64,000 nucleotides of DNA. Origin: Candidatus Competibacteraceae bacterium. Its GTDB lineage: Bacteria > Pseudomonadota > Gammaproteobacteria > Competibacterales > Competibacteraceae. Under the pieces are notes generated by a model, which was not told the origin of the DNA, ran no database searches, and saw only the letters and a program-made list of their open reading frames with translations. Shown piece by piece: positions 8,375 through 17,096 of this stretch. Position 1 is the stretch's first letter. Each line of letters begins with the position of its first letter. Both the position numbers and the translations under genes were made by a program. Where the stretch lies: assembly GCA_016713505.1 (NCBI GenBank), contig JADJPA010000001.1, forward strand, positions 620,001-684,000, read 5' to 3'.

Positions 8375-9517
8375 GTGTTGCCCGTTCATCTGTATCTGCG
8401 CCTGTCCGGTTTTTATCTGGTCTATTTCGCCAGTTTAGGCGTGTTGCTGCCGTATTGGGGCCCGTATCTGGCGTGGTTAGGCTTCGGCCCGGCGCGGATC
8501 GGCGAATTGATGGCGATACCGCAGGCGACCAAGCTGGTGGCGCCAGCGCTGTGGGGCTGGCTGGCCGACCGCACCGGCCGGCGGATGAGGGTGATTCGCT
8601 GGGCCTGTCTGGCGGCGGCGCTGGCGTTTGCCGGCGTTTACCCGGCGAACGATTCTTATCTCGGGCTGGCGTTGGTGACCGTGCTGTTCAGTTTTTTCTG
8701 GAACGCGGCGCTTCCTCAGTTTGAGGCGGTGACGCTCGATCATCTGGGGGAGCACGCACACCGGTATAGCCGGGTCCGCTTGTGGGGCTCGGTGGGCTTC
8801 GTCGGCGCGGCGGTCGGTTTGGGCTTCGCGACGCAGGCTTGGAGCGTCGGCCTGGTTCCGGCAATGCTGTTAGGCTTGTTCGCGCTCCTGTGGCTGAGCA
8901 GCCTGCTGGTGCCGGAGCGACCGACGCCGCCAGGTGCGCGGCAAGCACCGCCGCTTGGCCGGGTGTTACGGCGGCCGGTGGTGATTGCGTTTTTCGCCGT
9001 CTGTTTTCTCAACCAGGCCGCTCATGGGGCATATTACGGTTTCTATTCCCTTTATCTGGAAACGCTGGGGTACTCGCGGGAGTTCATCGGTCTGATGTGG
9101 GGTTTGGGCGTAACGGTGGAAGTCGGCATGTTCGTGATCCTGCCCCGCCTGCTGTCCCGTTTCGGACCGCGCCGGCTGATGCTGGCGGCGTTGGCGCTGG
9201 CGGCGTTGCGCTGGCTGTTGATCGGCCATTTCGCCCGCGACCTGCCGGTTTTGCTGTTCGCCCAGAGCTTGCACGCCTTCAGTTTCGGAGTGTTTCACGC
9301 CGTGTCCATCCATTTGATCCATCAATTTTTTCCGGGGTCGTTGCAGGGACGTGGTCAAGCCTTGTACAGCAGTTTGGGCTTTGGGGTCGGCAACGCGGCG
9401 GGCAGCCTTGCCGCCGGTTATCTATGGGTGGGGCTGGGACCGGCGGCGATGTTCGATCTCGCGGCGCTCCTGGGCGTTTTAGGCTGGCTGGTGGCTTGGC
9501 GGGGGCTGCGGGTATGA
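8375..9517 (+). CDS. MFS transporter, HcaT/PP-permease-like
   Basis: 380 residues from GTG 8375 (TTG 8378 is the next choice); the frame is open further upstream into aroC, but that part does not resemble a protein start. Twelve hydrophobic segments can be traced, beginning LYLRLSGFYLVYFASLGVL. The loop between helices 2 and 3 carries the MFS motif A as GWLADRTGRRMRV. The PYWGPYLAWLGF start and the FWNAALPQFEAVTLDHLG segment fit the MFS_1-like group that includes the phenylpropionate permease HcaT. The substrate cannot be assigned from sequence. Co-transcription with aroC is plausible given the 58-bp gap. Confidence 0.85.
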   Translation: MLPVHLYLRLSGFYLVYFASLGVLLPYWGPYLAWLGFGPARIGELMAIPQATKLVAPALWGWLADRTGRRMRVIRWACLAAALAFAGVYPANDSYLGLALVTVLFSFFWNAALPQFEAVTLDHLGEHAHRYSRVRLWGSVGFVGAAVGLGFATQAWSVGLVPAMLLGLFALLWLSSLLVPERPTPPGARQAPPLGRVLRRPVVIAFFAVCFLNQAAHGAYYGFYSLYLETLGYSREFIGLMWGLGVTVEVGMFVILPRLLSRFGPRRLMLAALALAALRWLLIGHFARDLPVLLFAQSLHAFSFGVFHAVSIHLIHQFFPGSLQGRGQALYSSLGFGVGNAAGSLAAGYLWVGLGPAAMFDLAALLGVLGWLVAWRGLRV

Positions 9518-9607
9518 GCGGGTTTTCTAGAAAGTAGCGTCGATGGCTTATCGCAAAGAAAGCAGGCGCGGGATATTTTTGTAGCAGCGATGCGTCGCTA
9601 GGTTCGG

Positions 9608-12370
9608 TCATTCCGTTGCCGGGCGCGCTGGCGGTTTGGCTAACAAGGTGTGTAGTTTGTCGGCCAGTTCAGCTTTTCGGTAAGGTTTGCTCAGGAACTC
9701 GCTGCCCTCGGGACGGCTGCTGAAATAGGCCAGGTGCGTTTCGGTATAGCCGGAAGTAAATAGGATGATGAGATCGGGACGCTGCTGGAGCGCCTTCCAC
9801 GCCAGATCGACCCCGCTTTGACCACCGGGCAGCACCACATCGGTGAACAGTACCGCAATTCTCGGGATGACTTTCAAAATCGCCAGCGCGGCGGCCGCGG
9901 TATCCGCTTCGAAGGTTTCATAACCCAGATTCTGGAGCATGTGGACCGCCAGACGCCGCACCTGAGCTTCGTCTTCCACCACCAGAATCGTTTGGCCTTG
10001 ACCGGCATACAGCGGTGTGTCACCGAGGCGTTCTTCAGGCGTGGTGCCGCTTTGCGCCAGCGCCGCCGGCAGAAAGATTCGGATCGAGGTCCCTTGATCT
10101 CTCTCGCTGTAAATATGGATATGACCGCCTGATTGCTTCACCAAACCGTAAACCATGCTCAACCCCAAACCGCTGCCTTGGCCGACTTCCTTGGTGGTGA
10201 AGAACGGTTCGAAGACGTGTTCCAGCACCTCCGGCGACATGCCGGTGCCGGTGTCGCTCACCGCCAGCATGACATATTGACCGGACTCCACATGAAAAAG
10301 GTACTGGCGCGCCGCTTCTTCGCTCACCCAGCGGTTGGCGGTTTCCAGGATCAACTGCCCGCCGCCGGGCATGGCGTCTCGCGCGTTGACCACCAGATTC
10401 AGTAAAGCGGATTCGAACTCGCTGGGATCGATGAGCGTCGAAAACAGCTTGGGGGCTAACTGCGTCTTTACTTCGATCATCTCGCCCAAGCTGCGGCGCA
10501 CCAGCTCGCTGATTCCCGTCACCAGGGTATTCAAGTTGATGGGTATCGGCCGCAGCGGTTGCTGGCGCGAGAAAGTCAACAGCCGCTGAATGAGCGTGGT
10601 GCCGCGTTCCACCGCGCCCAGCGCTCGCCGCACTAAGTCCAGTAATGCTGGATCGGCGAGCGCTTCCGCCAACAGTTCGAGGTTGCCGAGGATCACCGCC
10701 AGCAGATTGTTGAAATCGTGAGCGACGCCGCCGGTGAGCTGACCCACGGCCTCCATCTTCTGAGCGTGGCGCAGGCTCGATTCGGTCAGCCGATGCTGGG
10801 TGATGTCGCGCGCCAGCAGCACCACCGCCGGCCTGCCGAGCAGCAGGCCGTCCAGAGGAGCGGTCCGTACTTCGAAGTTGCGTTTGCCCAGCTTGCGAGT
10901 CTCTAACTCGTACTCGAAACTTTGCGCTTGGCGGGTCGCCAGGGTTTGTTGGATCACTTCCAAAGCCCGGCCAGCGTCTTCCCGCGGCAATATTTCACTG
11001 ATCAGCCGGCCTTTGAGCGTGGTGGGATCGGTGTAGAGCAACTGGGGCTGGGAAAGAATTTCCAAGTAGCGGCCGTCCTGGTCCAGCACCAGCAACAAGT
11101 CGGGCACGGCGTTGATGATGGCGCGCAGCCGCGCCGCGCTTTCTCGAAGCGCTTTTTCGTTGCGTCGGCGCGCCGTGACGTCGCGCATGAAAAACACCGC
11201 GCCCAGGCGTTTGCCCTTGTTTTCCAGCAGAGCGCTGGAGCAGGACATGGTCAGGATCGCGCCGTCCTTGCGCTGGAAGGTATCCTCATGATCGCGGATG
11301 CGTTCGCCAGTGATGTAAGTGCGCCCCAAGCGACATTCTTCGAGAGGTATCGGCCGGCCGTCCGGGTAATGGTGGTGGATGGCGTCGTGCAGCGAGGTGC
11401 CGATGATCTCCTCGGGCGTAAAATCGAATACTTTGCGGGCTTCGGGATTGAGGAACGTCACTTCACCCTTGGCGTTCGTGACAAAAATCGATTCGGTGGC
11501 GCTGTCGGTAATCCCTTGCGTCAGCTGGAGCTGGTAAAGCAGCTTTTCCTCCACCCGCTTGCGTTCGGTGATGTCCGAGAAAATGGCGACGGCGCCCATG
11601 GTCTTTTGGAGAGCGTTGCGGATCGGCGCCGCGCTGATCAATACATCGTGATAGATGCCGTCAGGTCGCACCACGCGCGCTTCCGCGCCCGCGGTGGTAT
11701 TGCCGCGCAAGGCTTGCTGCAAGGGCCACGCCTGAAGGGGTATGGGGTGGCCATCCGGATAATACGCTTTTCCCCACAGATACTTTGGGCTGGATTCACC
11801 AGTGTCCCGACCGTCGCCCAGCGCCAGCCGGCGAGCGGCGGCGTTGATCAGGATCGGGTTGTCCTGGGCGTCGCAGACCACGATCGCATCGGCCGCTTGT
11901 TGCAGGATGATTTCGAGCAAATCTCGTTGTGCGATGAGTTCGGTTTCCGCCTGCTTGTGCTCGCTGAAATCCCGCAGGATGACGGTCAAGCGCCGCGCTT
12001 GTGCGCGCATCGGCTTAAAAATTGAAATCTCGGCCGGAAATTCACGCCCGTCGCGACGCACGCCACCCATGAGCCCACGGGCCCGCTGAACGCTTTTCGG
12101 AACGCGCAGCGCCGTTGCGGCCAGCTGGTGAAACCGGTCGTGGTAGCGGTCGGGTAACAAGGCGGGCAACGGTTGGCCGAGCATTTCAGCTCGGTCGTAG
12201 CCGAACGTTTCCTGGGCGCCGTCATTGAAAAAGACAATACGCAGCGCTTCATCGGTGACGATGATGGCATCGTCGGAAAGCTGGACGATTTCGGCCAGCT
12301 CAGCGGTGGTCGGCGGTTCGAAAGTCCGCTGAGCTGCATCGCCATCCACGCTTGGTTTCCGCTTTGCCAT
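9608..12370 (-). CDS. Hybrid sensor histidine kinase with four PAS domains and a C-terminal receiver
   Basis: 920 residues, ATG 12370 with AGGA about 8 nt upstream. Domains in order: PAS 1 (about 20-140, DDAIIVTDEALRIVFFNDGA), PAS 2 (about 145-270), PAS 3 (about 275-400), PAS 4 (about 405-530), a HisKA box with H551 in GGVAHDFNNLL, an HATPase domain (NLVVNARDAMPGGG, DTGTGMSPEVLEHVFEPFFTT, GSGLGLSMVYG), and a receiver (about 790-910) with LVVEDEAQVR and D844 in FTDVVLPGG. No transmembrane helix or signal peptide is seen, so it is a cytoplasmic sensor of an unknown cue. Phosphotransfer from H551 to D844 is expected. No cognate output gene is adjacent. Confidence 0.93.
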   Translation of the reverse strand: MAKRKPSVDGDAAQRTFEPPTTAELAEIVQLSDDAIIVTDEALRIVFFNDGAQETFGYDRAEMLGQPLPALLPDRYHDRFHQLAATALRVPKSVQRARGLMGGVRRDGREFPAEISIFKPMRAQARRLTVILRDFSEHKQAETELIAQRDLLEIILQQAADAIVVCDAQDNPILINAAARRLALGDGRDTGESSPKYLWGKAYYPDGHPIPLQAWPLQQALRGNTTAGAEARVVRPDGIYHDVLISAAPIRNALQKTMGAVAIFSDITERKRVEEKLLYQLQLTQGITDSATESIFVTNAKGEVTFLNPEARKVFDFTPEEIIGTSLHDAIHHHYPDGRPIPLEECRLGRTYITGERIRDHEDTFQRKDGAILTMSCSSALLENKGKRLGAVFFMRDVTARRRNEKALRESAARLRAIINAVPDLLLVLDQDGRYLEILSQPQLLYTDPTTLKGRLISEILPREDAGRALEVIQQTLATRQAQSFEYELETRKLGKRNFEVRTAPLDGLLLGRPAVVLLARDITQHRLTESSLRHAQKMEAVGQLTGGVAHDFNNLLAVILGNLELLAEALADPALLDLVRRALGAVERGTTLIQRLLTFSRQQPLRPIPINLNTLVTGISELVRRSLGEMIEVKTQLAPKLFSTLIDPSEFESALLNLVVNARDAMPGGGQLILETANRWVSEEAARQYLFHVESGQYVMLAVSDTGTGMSPEVLEHVFEPFFTTKEVGQGSGLGLSMVYGLVKQSGGHIHIYSERDQGTSIRIFLPAALAQSGTTPEERLGDTPLYAGQGQTILVVEDEAQVRRLAVHMLQNLGYETFEADTAAAALAILKVIPRIAVLFTDVVLPGGQSGVDLAWKALQQRPDLIILFTSGYTETHLAYFSSRPEGSEFLSKPYRKAELADKLHTLLAKPPARPATE

Positions 12371-12540
12371 GAGACTGTTCCTACCTTACATAAGCTGGTG
12401 AAGCTCGCTCCCAAGCATTGAAACCGGACAGTCTTGGCGCTTGTTGACGAGAGGCTGGCGAGTGCTGGCGGGGGTGAAAAGTCTGTGTTGGGGATTATCC
12501 TGAAGTTGCGATGGATCGTCCGGACGGGGCGAAACTTTCA

Positions 12541-12625
12541 CCATCGGGCGTCGAACCGGCCCGATGGCTGTTGGGCCGCAAGGGTTTCAGCGTGCGGTTT
12601 CGGGTCTTGGCGGCGCAACCGCACG
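12541..12625. terminator. Two hairpins downstream of the small minus-strand gene
   Basis: CGTGCGGTT (12591-12599) pairs with AACCGCACG (12617-12625), and CCATCGGGC (12541-12549) pairs with GCCCGATGG (12559-12567). On the minus strand they lie about 26 and 84 nt after the stop of the gene at 12651-12950. Neither is followed by a clear T run. The rest of the 280-bp stretch 12371-12650 shows nothing else I can name. Confidence 0.35.
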
Positions 12626-12650
12626 TTTTCAAGGGCCAGAAGGGTTTCGA

Positions 12651-12950
12651 TTAAGCCGCAAGCTCCGATTGTGACGAATCATTGAGGCTGCTCGGCATGA
12701 AGTGGGGCTCACCCTGCCGCTCGGGCAGAAATCTTGCCCAGCAAATCACCTCGTCGAACGGGACATCGCGCGCCACTTCGTCCATTCCCGCGGCATGAGT
12801 CAGTTTGACATGGACTTGATTGTTGGCGGCGTACCAGCCGGTGACAAAATAATCCATTCCGATCTGATCGATGACTTGAGTTCCGATCGGTAATAGCTTG
12901 TTCATCCACTGCTTGAGAGAATCACGGTTGTTTCGATCGCGTTCGAGCAT
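12651..12950 (-). CDS. Small hypothetical protein
   Basis: A 99-residue soluble protein from ATG 12950 (GAGGA 7 nt upstream). It starts with a charged helix (MLERDRNNRDSLKQWMNKL), continues with IGTQVIDQIGMDYFVTGWY, NQVHVKLTHAAGMDEVA and VPFDEVICWARFLPERQG, and ends in a Ser/Asn-rich tail. This alternation suggests a small alpha/beta fold. I do not recognise the family. It stands alone, divergent from nothing and with 292 bp of lower-GC sequence (12951-13242) upstream, which probably holds its promoter; I see no other feature there. Confidence 0.6.
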   Translation of the reverse strand: MLERDRNNRDSLKQWMNKLLPIGTQVIDQIGMDYFVTGWYAANNQVHVKLTHAAGMDEVARDVPFDEVICWARFLPERQGEPHFMPSSLNDSSQSELAA

Positions 12951-13242
12951 TCAAAATTCCTCTCTATGCATTCGGCGCATCCTATTAAATTAAAGAGCCG
13001 AGATAGCGATGAACCGTTAACAATTCAAAGAACGATTGTTCTCTGAAAGGCGGTATATGTCTAATAAAGGTTTCATTATCCCTTAAAATCGCCTCAACGT
13101 TCCTAAAAAATATTGTAGCGATTCGCTCGGGGCTTGCAAACGCATAGCGTGAGGGGAGCCGAATCCGGCCAGAAACAGAGGCCAGCGCAACCGCAAGCGG
13201 AGAACGGCAAACGCCGCATCCGAGAAGCCGCCGCTCAGGATT

Positions 13243-13875
13243 TCACGGGGCAGATCTTTGAGCGGCGAAATTCAAGGCATCGTCCAAGCGGTCGTTGCCC
13301 CAGAACAGCTCACCGCGCACGAGAAAGGTCGGCGCGCCAAAGATGCCGAGGGCTTGCGCGGTCGCGGTGGCTTCCCGCAGTTTGAGCTTGTTGGGTTCGG
13401 ATTGCGCTTGAGCGATAAGCTCGCTCGCTGGAAGGCCGAGACCGGCCAGGACATCGCCGACCGCTTCGGGCGTGTGGATGTCCCGATCCTCGACGAAATT
13501 CCGGTGCATGATCCGCCGACAGTATTCGCCGATCCAGGGCTGATCGGCCCCGATCAAGGCCATCCGCAGTGGCAGTACCGATAGCCGGGGAAAGACGGTC
13601 GGCTGTCGCCACGGCACGCCGTACTTCGCGCACTGACGGCCCATGTCCTGCCACATGTAGTCGCCCAGCGGTTTGTACAGGATGAACGGCGAGGTTTCCC
13701 AGCCGAGCGCCTTGAAGATGGGACCGAGCAAAAACGGTTTCCAGACGACCGGGACGCCGCGCCCGGCGGCGTCCCGCTCGATGCGCATGACGCTGATGTG
13801 GCTATAATTGCTACCGAAATCGAACCAGATGTCGATCGGGGCGGCCGCCCTGACAGGCTCAAGTGCTTCGCTCAT
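13243..13875 (-). CDS. 2-hydroxychromene-2-carboxylate isomerase family protein (DsbA fold)
   Basis: 210 residues. The N-terminus IDIWFDFGSNYSHISVMRIE carries the FDFxSxYS signature of HCCA isomerases, where Ser replaces the catalytic Cys of DsbA. Further landmarks are VVWKPFLLGPIFKALG, YMWQDMGRQCAKYGVPW, and IFGAPTFLVRGELFWGNDRLD, the glutathione-site cis-Pro loop and C-terminal motif. Characterised members act in naphthalene breakdown or as kappa-class glutathione transferases; nothing nearby points to aromatic degradation, so the substrate is open. It lies 42 bp downstream of the HtrA protease gene on the same strand, so they may share a transcript. Confidence 0.85.
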   Translation of the reverse strand: MSEALEPVRAAAPIDIWFDFGSNYSHISVMRIERDAAGRGVPVVWKPFLLGPIFKALGWETSPFILYKPLGDYMWQDMGRQCAKYGVPWRQPTVFPRLSVLPLRMALIGADQPWIGEYCRRIMHRNFVEDRDIHTPEAVGDVLAGLGLPASELIAQAQSEPNKLKLREATATAQALGIFGAPTFLVRGELFWGNDRLDDALNFAAQRSAP

Positions 13876-13917
13876 CGGCGTCCCCCATCGGACGAGTCAA
13901 CAACCCATCCTTGAAGG

Positions 13918-15288
13918 TTAGCGCAACACCAGCAGCAATTCCTCCCGGCCGCGCAATAGGTTGAGCAGCACTTCGCCGCCATCGGCCGCCTGTTGCTTGA
14001 GTTCGGCGGTGTTGGTGATGGCTTGGCGGTTGACGGCCAGGATGACATCGTTTTTGCGCAAACCCGTCCGCGCGGCCGGACTGCCTGATTCAACGCTCGC
14101 GACCAGCACGCCCCGCACCCGCGCGGCCAGCGGCGAGTTCGGCCCGATATCTTCGAAGGTCGCGCCCGACAGCCGCGAATTGATGGCCTCACCGCTGATT
14201 TTAAGGGTGACATATTCCCCTAATTTGGCGTCGATGGTCTGCGGTTTGCCATCGCGGAGAATGTCCAGCCGCACCGGTTCGCCGACTTCCAACAGACCGA
14301 TGGAATTGCGCAACGCGCCGCCGTCGCGGATCGGGCGGCCGTTGATGTTCAACACCACGTCGCCTTCCTTCAAGCCGGCGTGGGCAGCGGCGGAACGAGG
14401 GTTGACCTGGGCGATGACGGCACCCTGATTGGAAGGAATGTTGAACGCCCGAGCCAGATCGGGGGTCAGGTCTTGCACCGCCACGCCCAACTGGCCGCGC
14501 CGCACCGAGCCGTGGGCGATAATCTGGTTCATCAGCCGCGAAACCATGTTGGACGGAATGGCGAAACCGATGCCGACATTGCCGCCGCCGGGCGCGAGAA
14601 TGGCGGTGTTGATGCCGACCAACTCACCGCGCAGATTGACCAGCGCGCCGCCGGAATTGCCGGGGTTGATGGAGGCGTCGGTCTGGATGAAATCCTCGTA
14701 CCCCTGAATCCCCAGCCCGGTGCGCCCCAAGGCGCTGACGATGCCGGAGGTGACGGTTTGCCCGAGCCCGAACGGGTTACCGATGGCAACCACGAAATCA
14801 CCGACGCGCAGGGCATCGGAATCGGCCAGTTTCAACGCGGTCAGGTTGTCGGTGGGAATCTGAATCACCGCCACATCGCTTTCCGAATCGGAGCCGATGA
14901 CCTTGGCTTTGAGCTTGCGGCCGTCGCGCAAGGTCACAGTAATCGTTTCAGCGCCACTGACGACGTGATGGTTGGTGATGATGTAACCTTGGCGCGCGTC
15001 CACCACCACCCCGGAACCGACGCTTTGCGCCCTGCGTTCGCGCGGTTGCGCGGGAAAATCGAAGAAGCGGCGAAAGAAAGGATCATCCAACAGCGGATTG
15101 CGAGTGACCCGGCTTTCGGTCGCGATGTTGACCACCGCCGGCGTGGCTCGTTCCAGCATCGGCGCCAGGGTCGGCAGTGCCTGACCGTCCACGACGGCCG
15201 GTAGAGCGGGCTGAGCGGGCGTCGGCGCGACGATGGCCAGGCTCAGCGCCAACAGGGCGGTTGCCGCGATGGGTCGATGGACGTTCAT
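13918..15288 (-). CDS. htrA: Periplasmic Do/DegQ-type serine protease
   Basis: 456 residues with an N-terminal signal peptide (ATALLALSLAIVAPTPAQPA). The trypsin-like domain holds the triad H108 (TNHHVV), D138 (SDVAVI) and S212 in GNSGGALV, matching the spacing of E. coli DegP. Two PDZ domains follow (about 270-360, QLGVAVQDLTPDLARAF; about 375-455, RVRGVLVASVESGSPAARTGL). The Q-linker-like loop is short, as in DegQ rather than DegP. The protein degrades or refolds damaged periplasmic proteins. It lies between cbpA and the DsbA-fold gene on the minus strand, so this is a small protein-quality cluster. Confidence 0.95.
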   Translation of the reverse strand: MNVHRPIAATALLALSLAIVAPTPAQPALPAVVDGQALPTLAPMLERATPAVVNIATESRVTRNPLLDDPFFRRFFDFPAQPRERRAQSVGSGVVVDARQGYIITNHHVVSGAETITVTLRDGRKLKAKVIGSDSESDVAVIQIPTDNLTALKLADSDALRVGDFVVAIGNPFGLGQTVTSGIVSALGRTGLGIQGYEDFIQTDASINPGNSGGALVNLRGELVGINTAILAPGGGNVGIGFAIPSNMVSRLMNQIIAHGSVRRGQLGVAVQDLTPDLARAFNIPSNQGAVIAQVNPRSAAAHAGLKEGDVVLNINGRPIRDGGALRNSIGLLEVGEPVRLDILRDGKPQTIDAKLGEYVTLKISGEAINSRLSGATFEDIGPNSPLAARVRGVLVASVESGSPAARTGLRKNDVILAVNRQAITNTAELKQQAADGGEVLLNLLRGREELLLVLR

Positions 15289-15369
15289 CAGTGTAAAACC
15301 CTCAACTTTTAAAAAGTTACCTTAAGTTTAGCCGCGCTGGCGGCTTGGAGCGAGGACCGCCGCGCACCA

Positions 15370-16314
15370 TCATTGACGCCAATGCGCGCGGGGGTCGAAC
15401 GGCAATTCCCGCGCCATGCGCTGAAACAGTTCGCGCGCGCTGGCGCTGTCGGCCGGCGGATTGACGATCCGCAGCACGGCCAGTTGGTCGCCGGGCGGCT
15501 GACCGGGCAGGCCGCGCCCGCGCAGCCGCAAGGTCTGGCCGTTACGGGCATTGGCCGGAATGTTGAGCGTGACCGATCCGCCCAGCGTCGGCACTTCGAC
15601 CTTGCCGCCCAGCGCGGCTTCCCACGGCGTCAGCGGCAGTTCCAGGGTGATGTCGCGCCCCTGAACCTTATAAAGCGGATGCGCTCCGATGCTCAGCTGC
15701 AAATACAGATCGCCGTTTCCGGCGCCGCCGCTGCCCGCGCCGCCCTGGCCGGCCAGCCGGATCTTTTGGCCGTTGCTCACGCCGGCTGGAATCTTCACGT
15801 TCAAGGTGCGGGTGCGCGGCGCGCTTGGGCCGCCGGCGTTCCGCTCCGGCGCTTGCACCTGAAGGGAGCGGTTGCCGCCGTGATAAGCTTCTTCGAGGCT
15901 GATTTCCAGCGCCAGGGTCTGATCCCGGCCGGGTGCTTGAAAGCCCCGACCGCCGGCGGCGAAACCACCGCCCATGCCGCCCAGATTACCGAACAGGGAT
16001 TCAAAGAAATCGCTGAATTCGCGCCCGCCGAACCCGCCGGCATGAGGGCCTTGGCCGCCTTTCCAGCCGGGCGGCGGCCGAAAATCCTGCCCGGCTTGCC
16101 AGTTGCTGCCCAGCCGGTCGTAAGTGGCGCGCTTGTCGGCATCGCGCAGCACCTCGTAGGCTTCGGAAAGTTCCTTGAACCGTTCTTCGGCGGCGGCCTC
16201 CTTGCTGACATCCGGATGGTATTTGCGGGCCAGCCGGCGGTAGGCTTTTTTGATATCTTCCGAAGACGCTGTACGGTCGACACCTAGAATTTGATAGTAG
16301 TCGCGATATTTCAT
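15370..16314 (-). CDS. cbpA: DnaJ-family co-chaperone / curved-DNA-binding protein
   Basis: 314 residues: J domain 1-70 with the HPD motif in YHPDVSKEAAAEE, a Gly/Phe-rich linker (about 75-130), and two beta-barrel C-terminal domains (LNVKIPAGVSNGQKIRLAGQGG; VTLNIPANARNGQTLRLRGRGL). There is no zinc-finger region, which separates it from DnaJ and fits CbpA. It stimulates DnaK ATPase and in E. coli also binds curved DNA. The ATG at 16314 is preceded by a GA-rich ribosome site buried in a hairpin (16327-16349), see the leader entry. The usual cbpM modulator is not downstream; htrA follows after 81 bp. Confidence 0.94.
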   Translation of the reverse strand: MKYRDYYQILGVDRTASSEDIKKAYRRLARKYHPDVSKEAAAEERFKELSEAYEVLRDADKRATYDRLGSNWQAGQDFRPPPGWKGGQGPHAGGFGGREFSDFFESLFGNLGGMGGGFAAGGRGFQAPGRDQTLALEISLEEAYHGGNRSLQVQAPERNAGGPSAPRTRTLNVKIPAGVSNGQKIRLAGQGGAGSGGAGNGDLYLQLSIGAHPLYKVQGRDITLELPLTPWEAALGGKVEVPTLGGSVTLNIPANARNGQTLRLRGRGLPGQPPGDQLAVLRIVNPPADSASARELFQRMARELPFDPRAHWRQ

Positions 16315-16349
16315 CGAAAAAAATCCCCCCTCTCCCAGCCGGAGAGGGG
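16315..16349 (-). promoter_or_regulatory. cbpA leader hairpin that buries the ribosome site
   Basis: Read on the minus strand, CCCCTCTCC (16349-16341) pairs perfectly with GGAGAGGGG (16335-16327) around a 5-nt loop; then comes GGA, seven T residues and CG before the cbpA ATG. The GGAGAGGGGGGA arm is the only Shine-Dalgarno-like sequence, spaced 9 nt from the start, so pairing would block translation. The same element has the form of an intrinsic terminator (GC stem plus T tract). Either an RNA thermometer-like switch or attenuation fits the chaperone gene behind it; which one is inference. Confidence 0.5.
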
Positions 16350-16378
16350 TTGGTAATGGAAGGAGCTAGCCTTCGACC

Positions 16379-16420
16379 TCAATGAATGTGGTTCCAGGGC
16401 TCGTAACGGGTTGGGTTCAT
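16379..16420 (-). pseudogene. 13-codon Hsp20-like N-terminal remnant or leader peptide
   Basis: ATG 16420 opens MNPTRYEPWNHIH and stops at 16379. The string resembles the first residues of many proteobacterial small heat-shock proteins (M-x-x-x-R-Y-E-P-W-N/S). An AGG lies about 8 nt upstream. After the stop come 29 nt and then the cbpA hairpin. It could be what remains of a deleted hsp20 gene whose heat-responsive promoter and leader now drive cbpA, or a short regulatory peptide. Identification rests on ten residues only. Confidence 0.3.
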
Positions 16421-16556
16421 GGTAAAAACCTCGCTTGATCGGGGGTGATCCGTCGGATCGGATCGATGGTGTCGTAATAGGGGCGAGGCGGTGGATTTCA
16501 AGTTGATCCGCCTCATTTTCTTTCGGTTGAGTGCAAGATTTTTGGCGGATACGCTG

Positions 16557-17075
16557 ATGAACGAAACTGCGTTTTTACCGCTGGCCATCGCGGTGCTGAC
16601 GGTTTCCGATACCCGGACCGAGGCGGATGACGCTTCCGGGCGCACCCTGGTGGAACGGCTGACGGCGGCCGGTCACCGGCTGGCGGATCGGGCCCTCGTT
16701 CCCGACGATATTTACCGCATCCGGGCGGTGCTGTCGGGCTGGATCGCCGATCCCGAAGTGGCGGTGGTGCTGGTGACCGGCGGAACCGGCATGACCGGCC
16801 GCGACAGCACGCCGGAAGCCGTCCGGCCGTTGCTGGACAAGGAAATCACCGGCTTCGGCGAGCTGTTCCGAATGCTGTCCTGGGAGGAGATCGGCCCTTC
16901 GACCCTGCAATCGCGGACCTTGGCCGGCTTGGCGAACACGACCTTCATTTTTTGTCTGCCCGGCTCCACCGGCGCTTGTCGCACCGGTTGGGACCGCATC
17001 CTGCAACCGCAGCTGGACGCGCGGACCCGGCCGTGCAATTTCGTCGAACTGCTGCCGCGCTTGCGGGAACGTTGA
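16557..17075 (+). CDS. moaB: Molybdenum cofactor biosynthesis protein B
   Basis: 172 residues from ATG 16557 (MNETAFLPLAIAVLTVSDTRT); the frame stays open for 22 more codons upstream but those are not MoaB-like. The molybdopterin-binding motif VLVTGGTGMTGRDSTPEA and the SDTRTEADDASGRTL start are typical. MoaB/MogA proteins adenylylate molybdopterin before metal insertion. The C-terminus FCLPGSTGACRTGWDRIL..QLDARTRPCNF matches full length. No other mo genes are present here. purU begins 21 bp downstream. Confidence 0.93.
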   Translation: MNETAFLPLAIAVLTVSDTRTEADDASGRTLVERLTAAGHRLADRALVPDDIYRIRAVLSGWIADPEVAVVLVTGGTGMTGRDSTPEAVRPLLDKEITGFGELFRMLSWEEIGPSTLQSRTLAGLANTTFIFCLPGSTGACRTGWDRILQPQLDARTRPCNFVELLPRLRER

Positions 17076-17096
17076 GGCGGTCGCTGGAAGCGCAAC

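Noticed and set aside
9575..9605. TGTAGC/GCGATG strings here and near 13115 and 28360 as a repeat family
   Set aside because: Shared stretches are under 10 bases with differing flanks; chance is sufficient in this composition.
12511..12654. A 47-codon plus-strand ORF (MDRPDGAKLSPSGV start)
   Set aside because: It coincides with two hairpins in the 3' region of the opposite gene, has no ribosome site and resembles nothing known.
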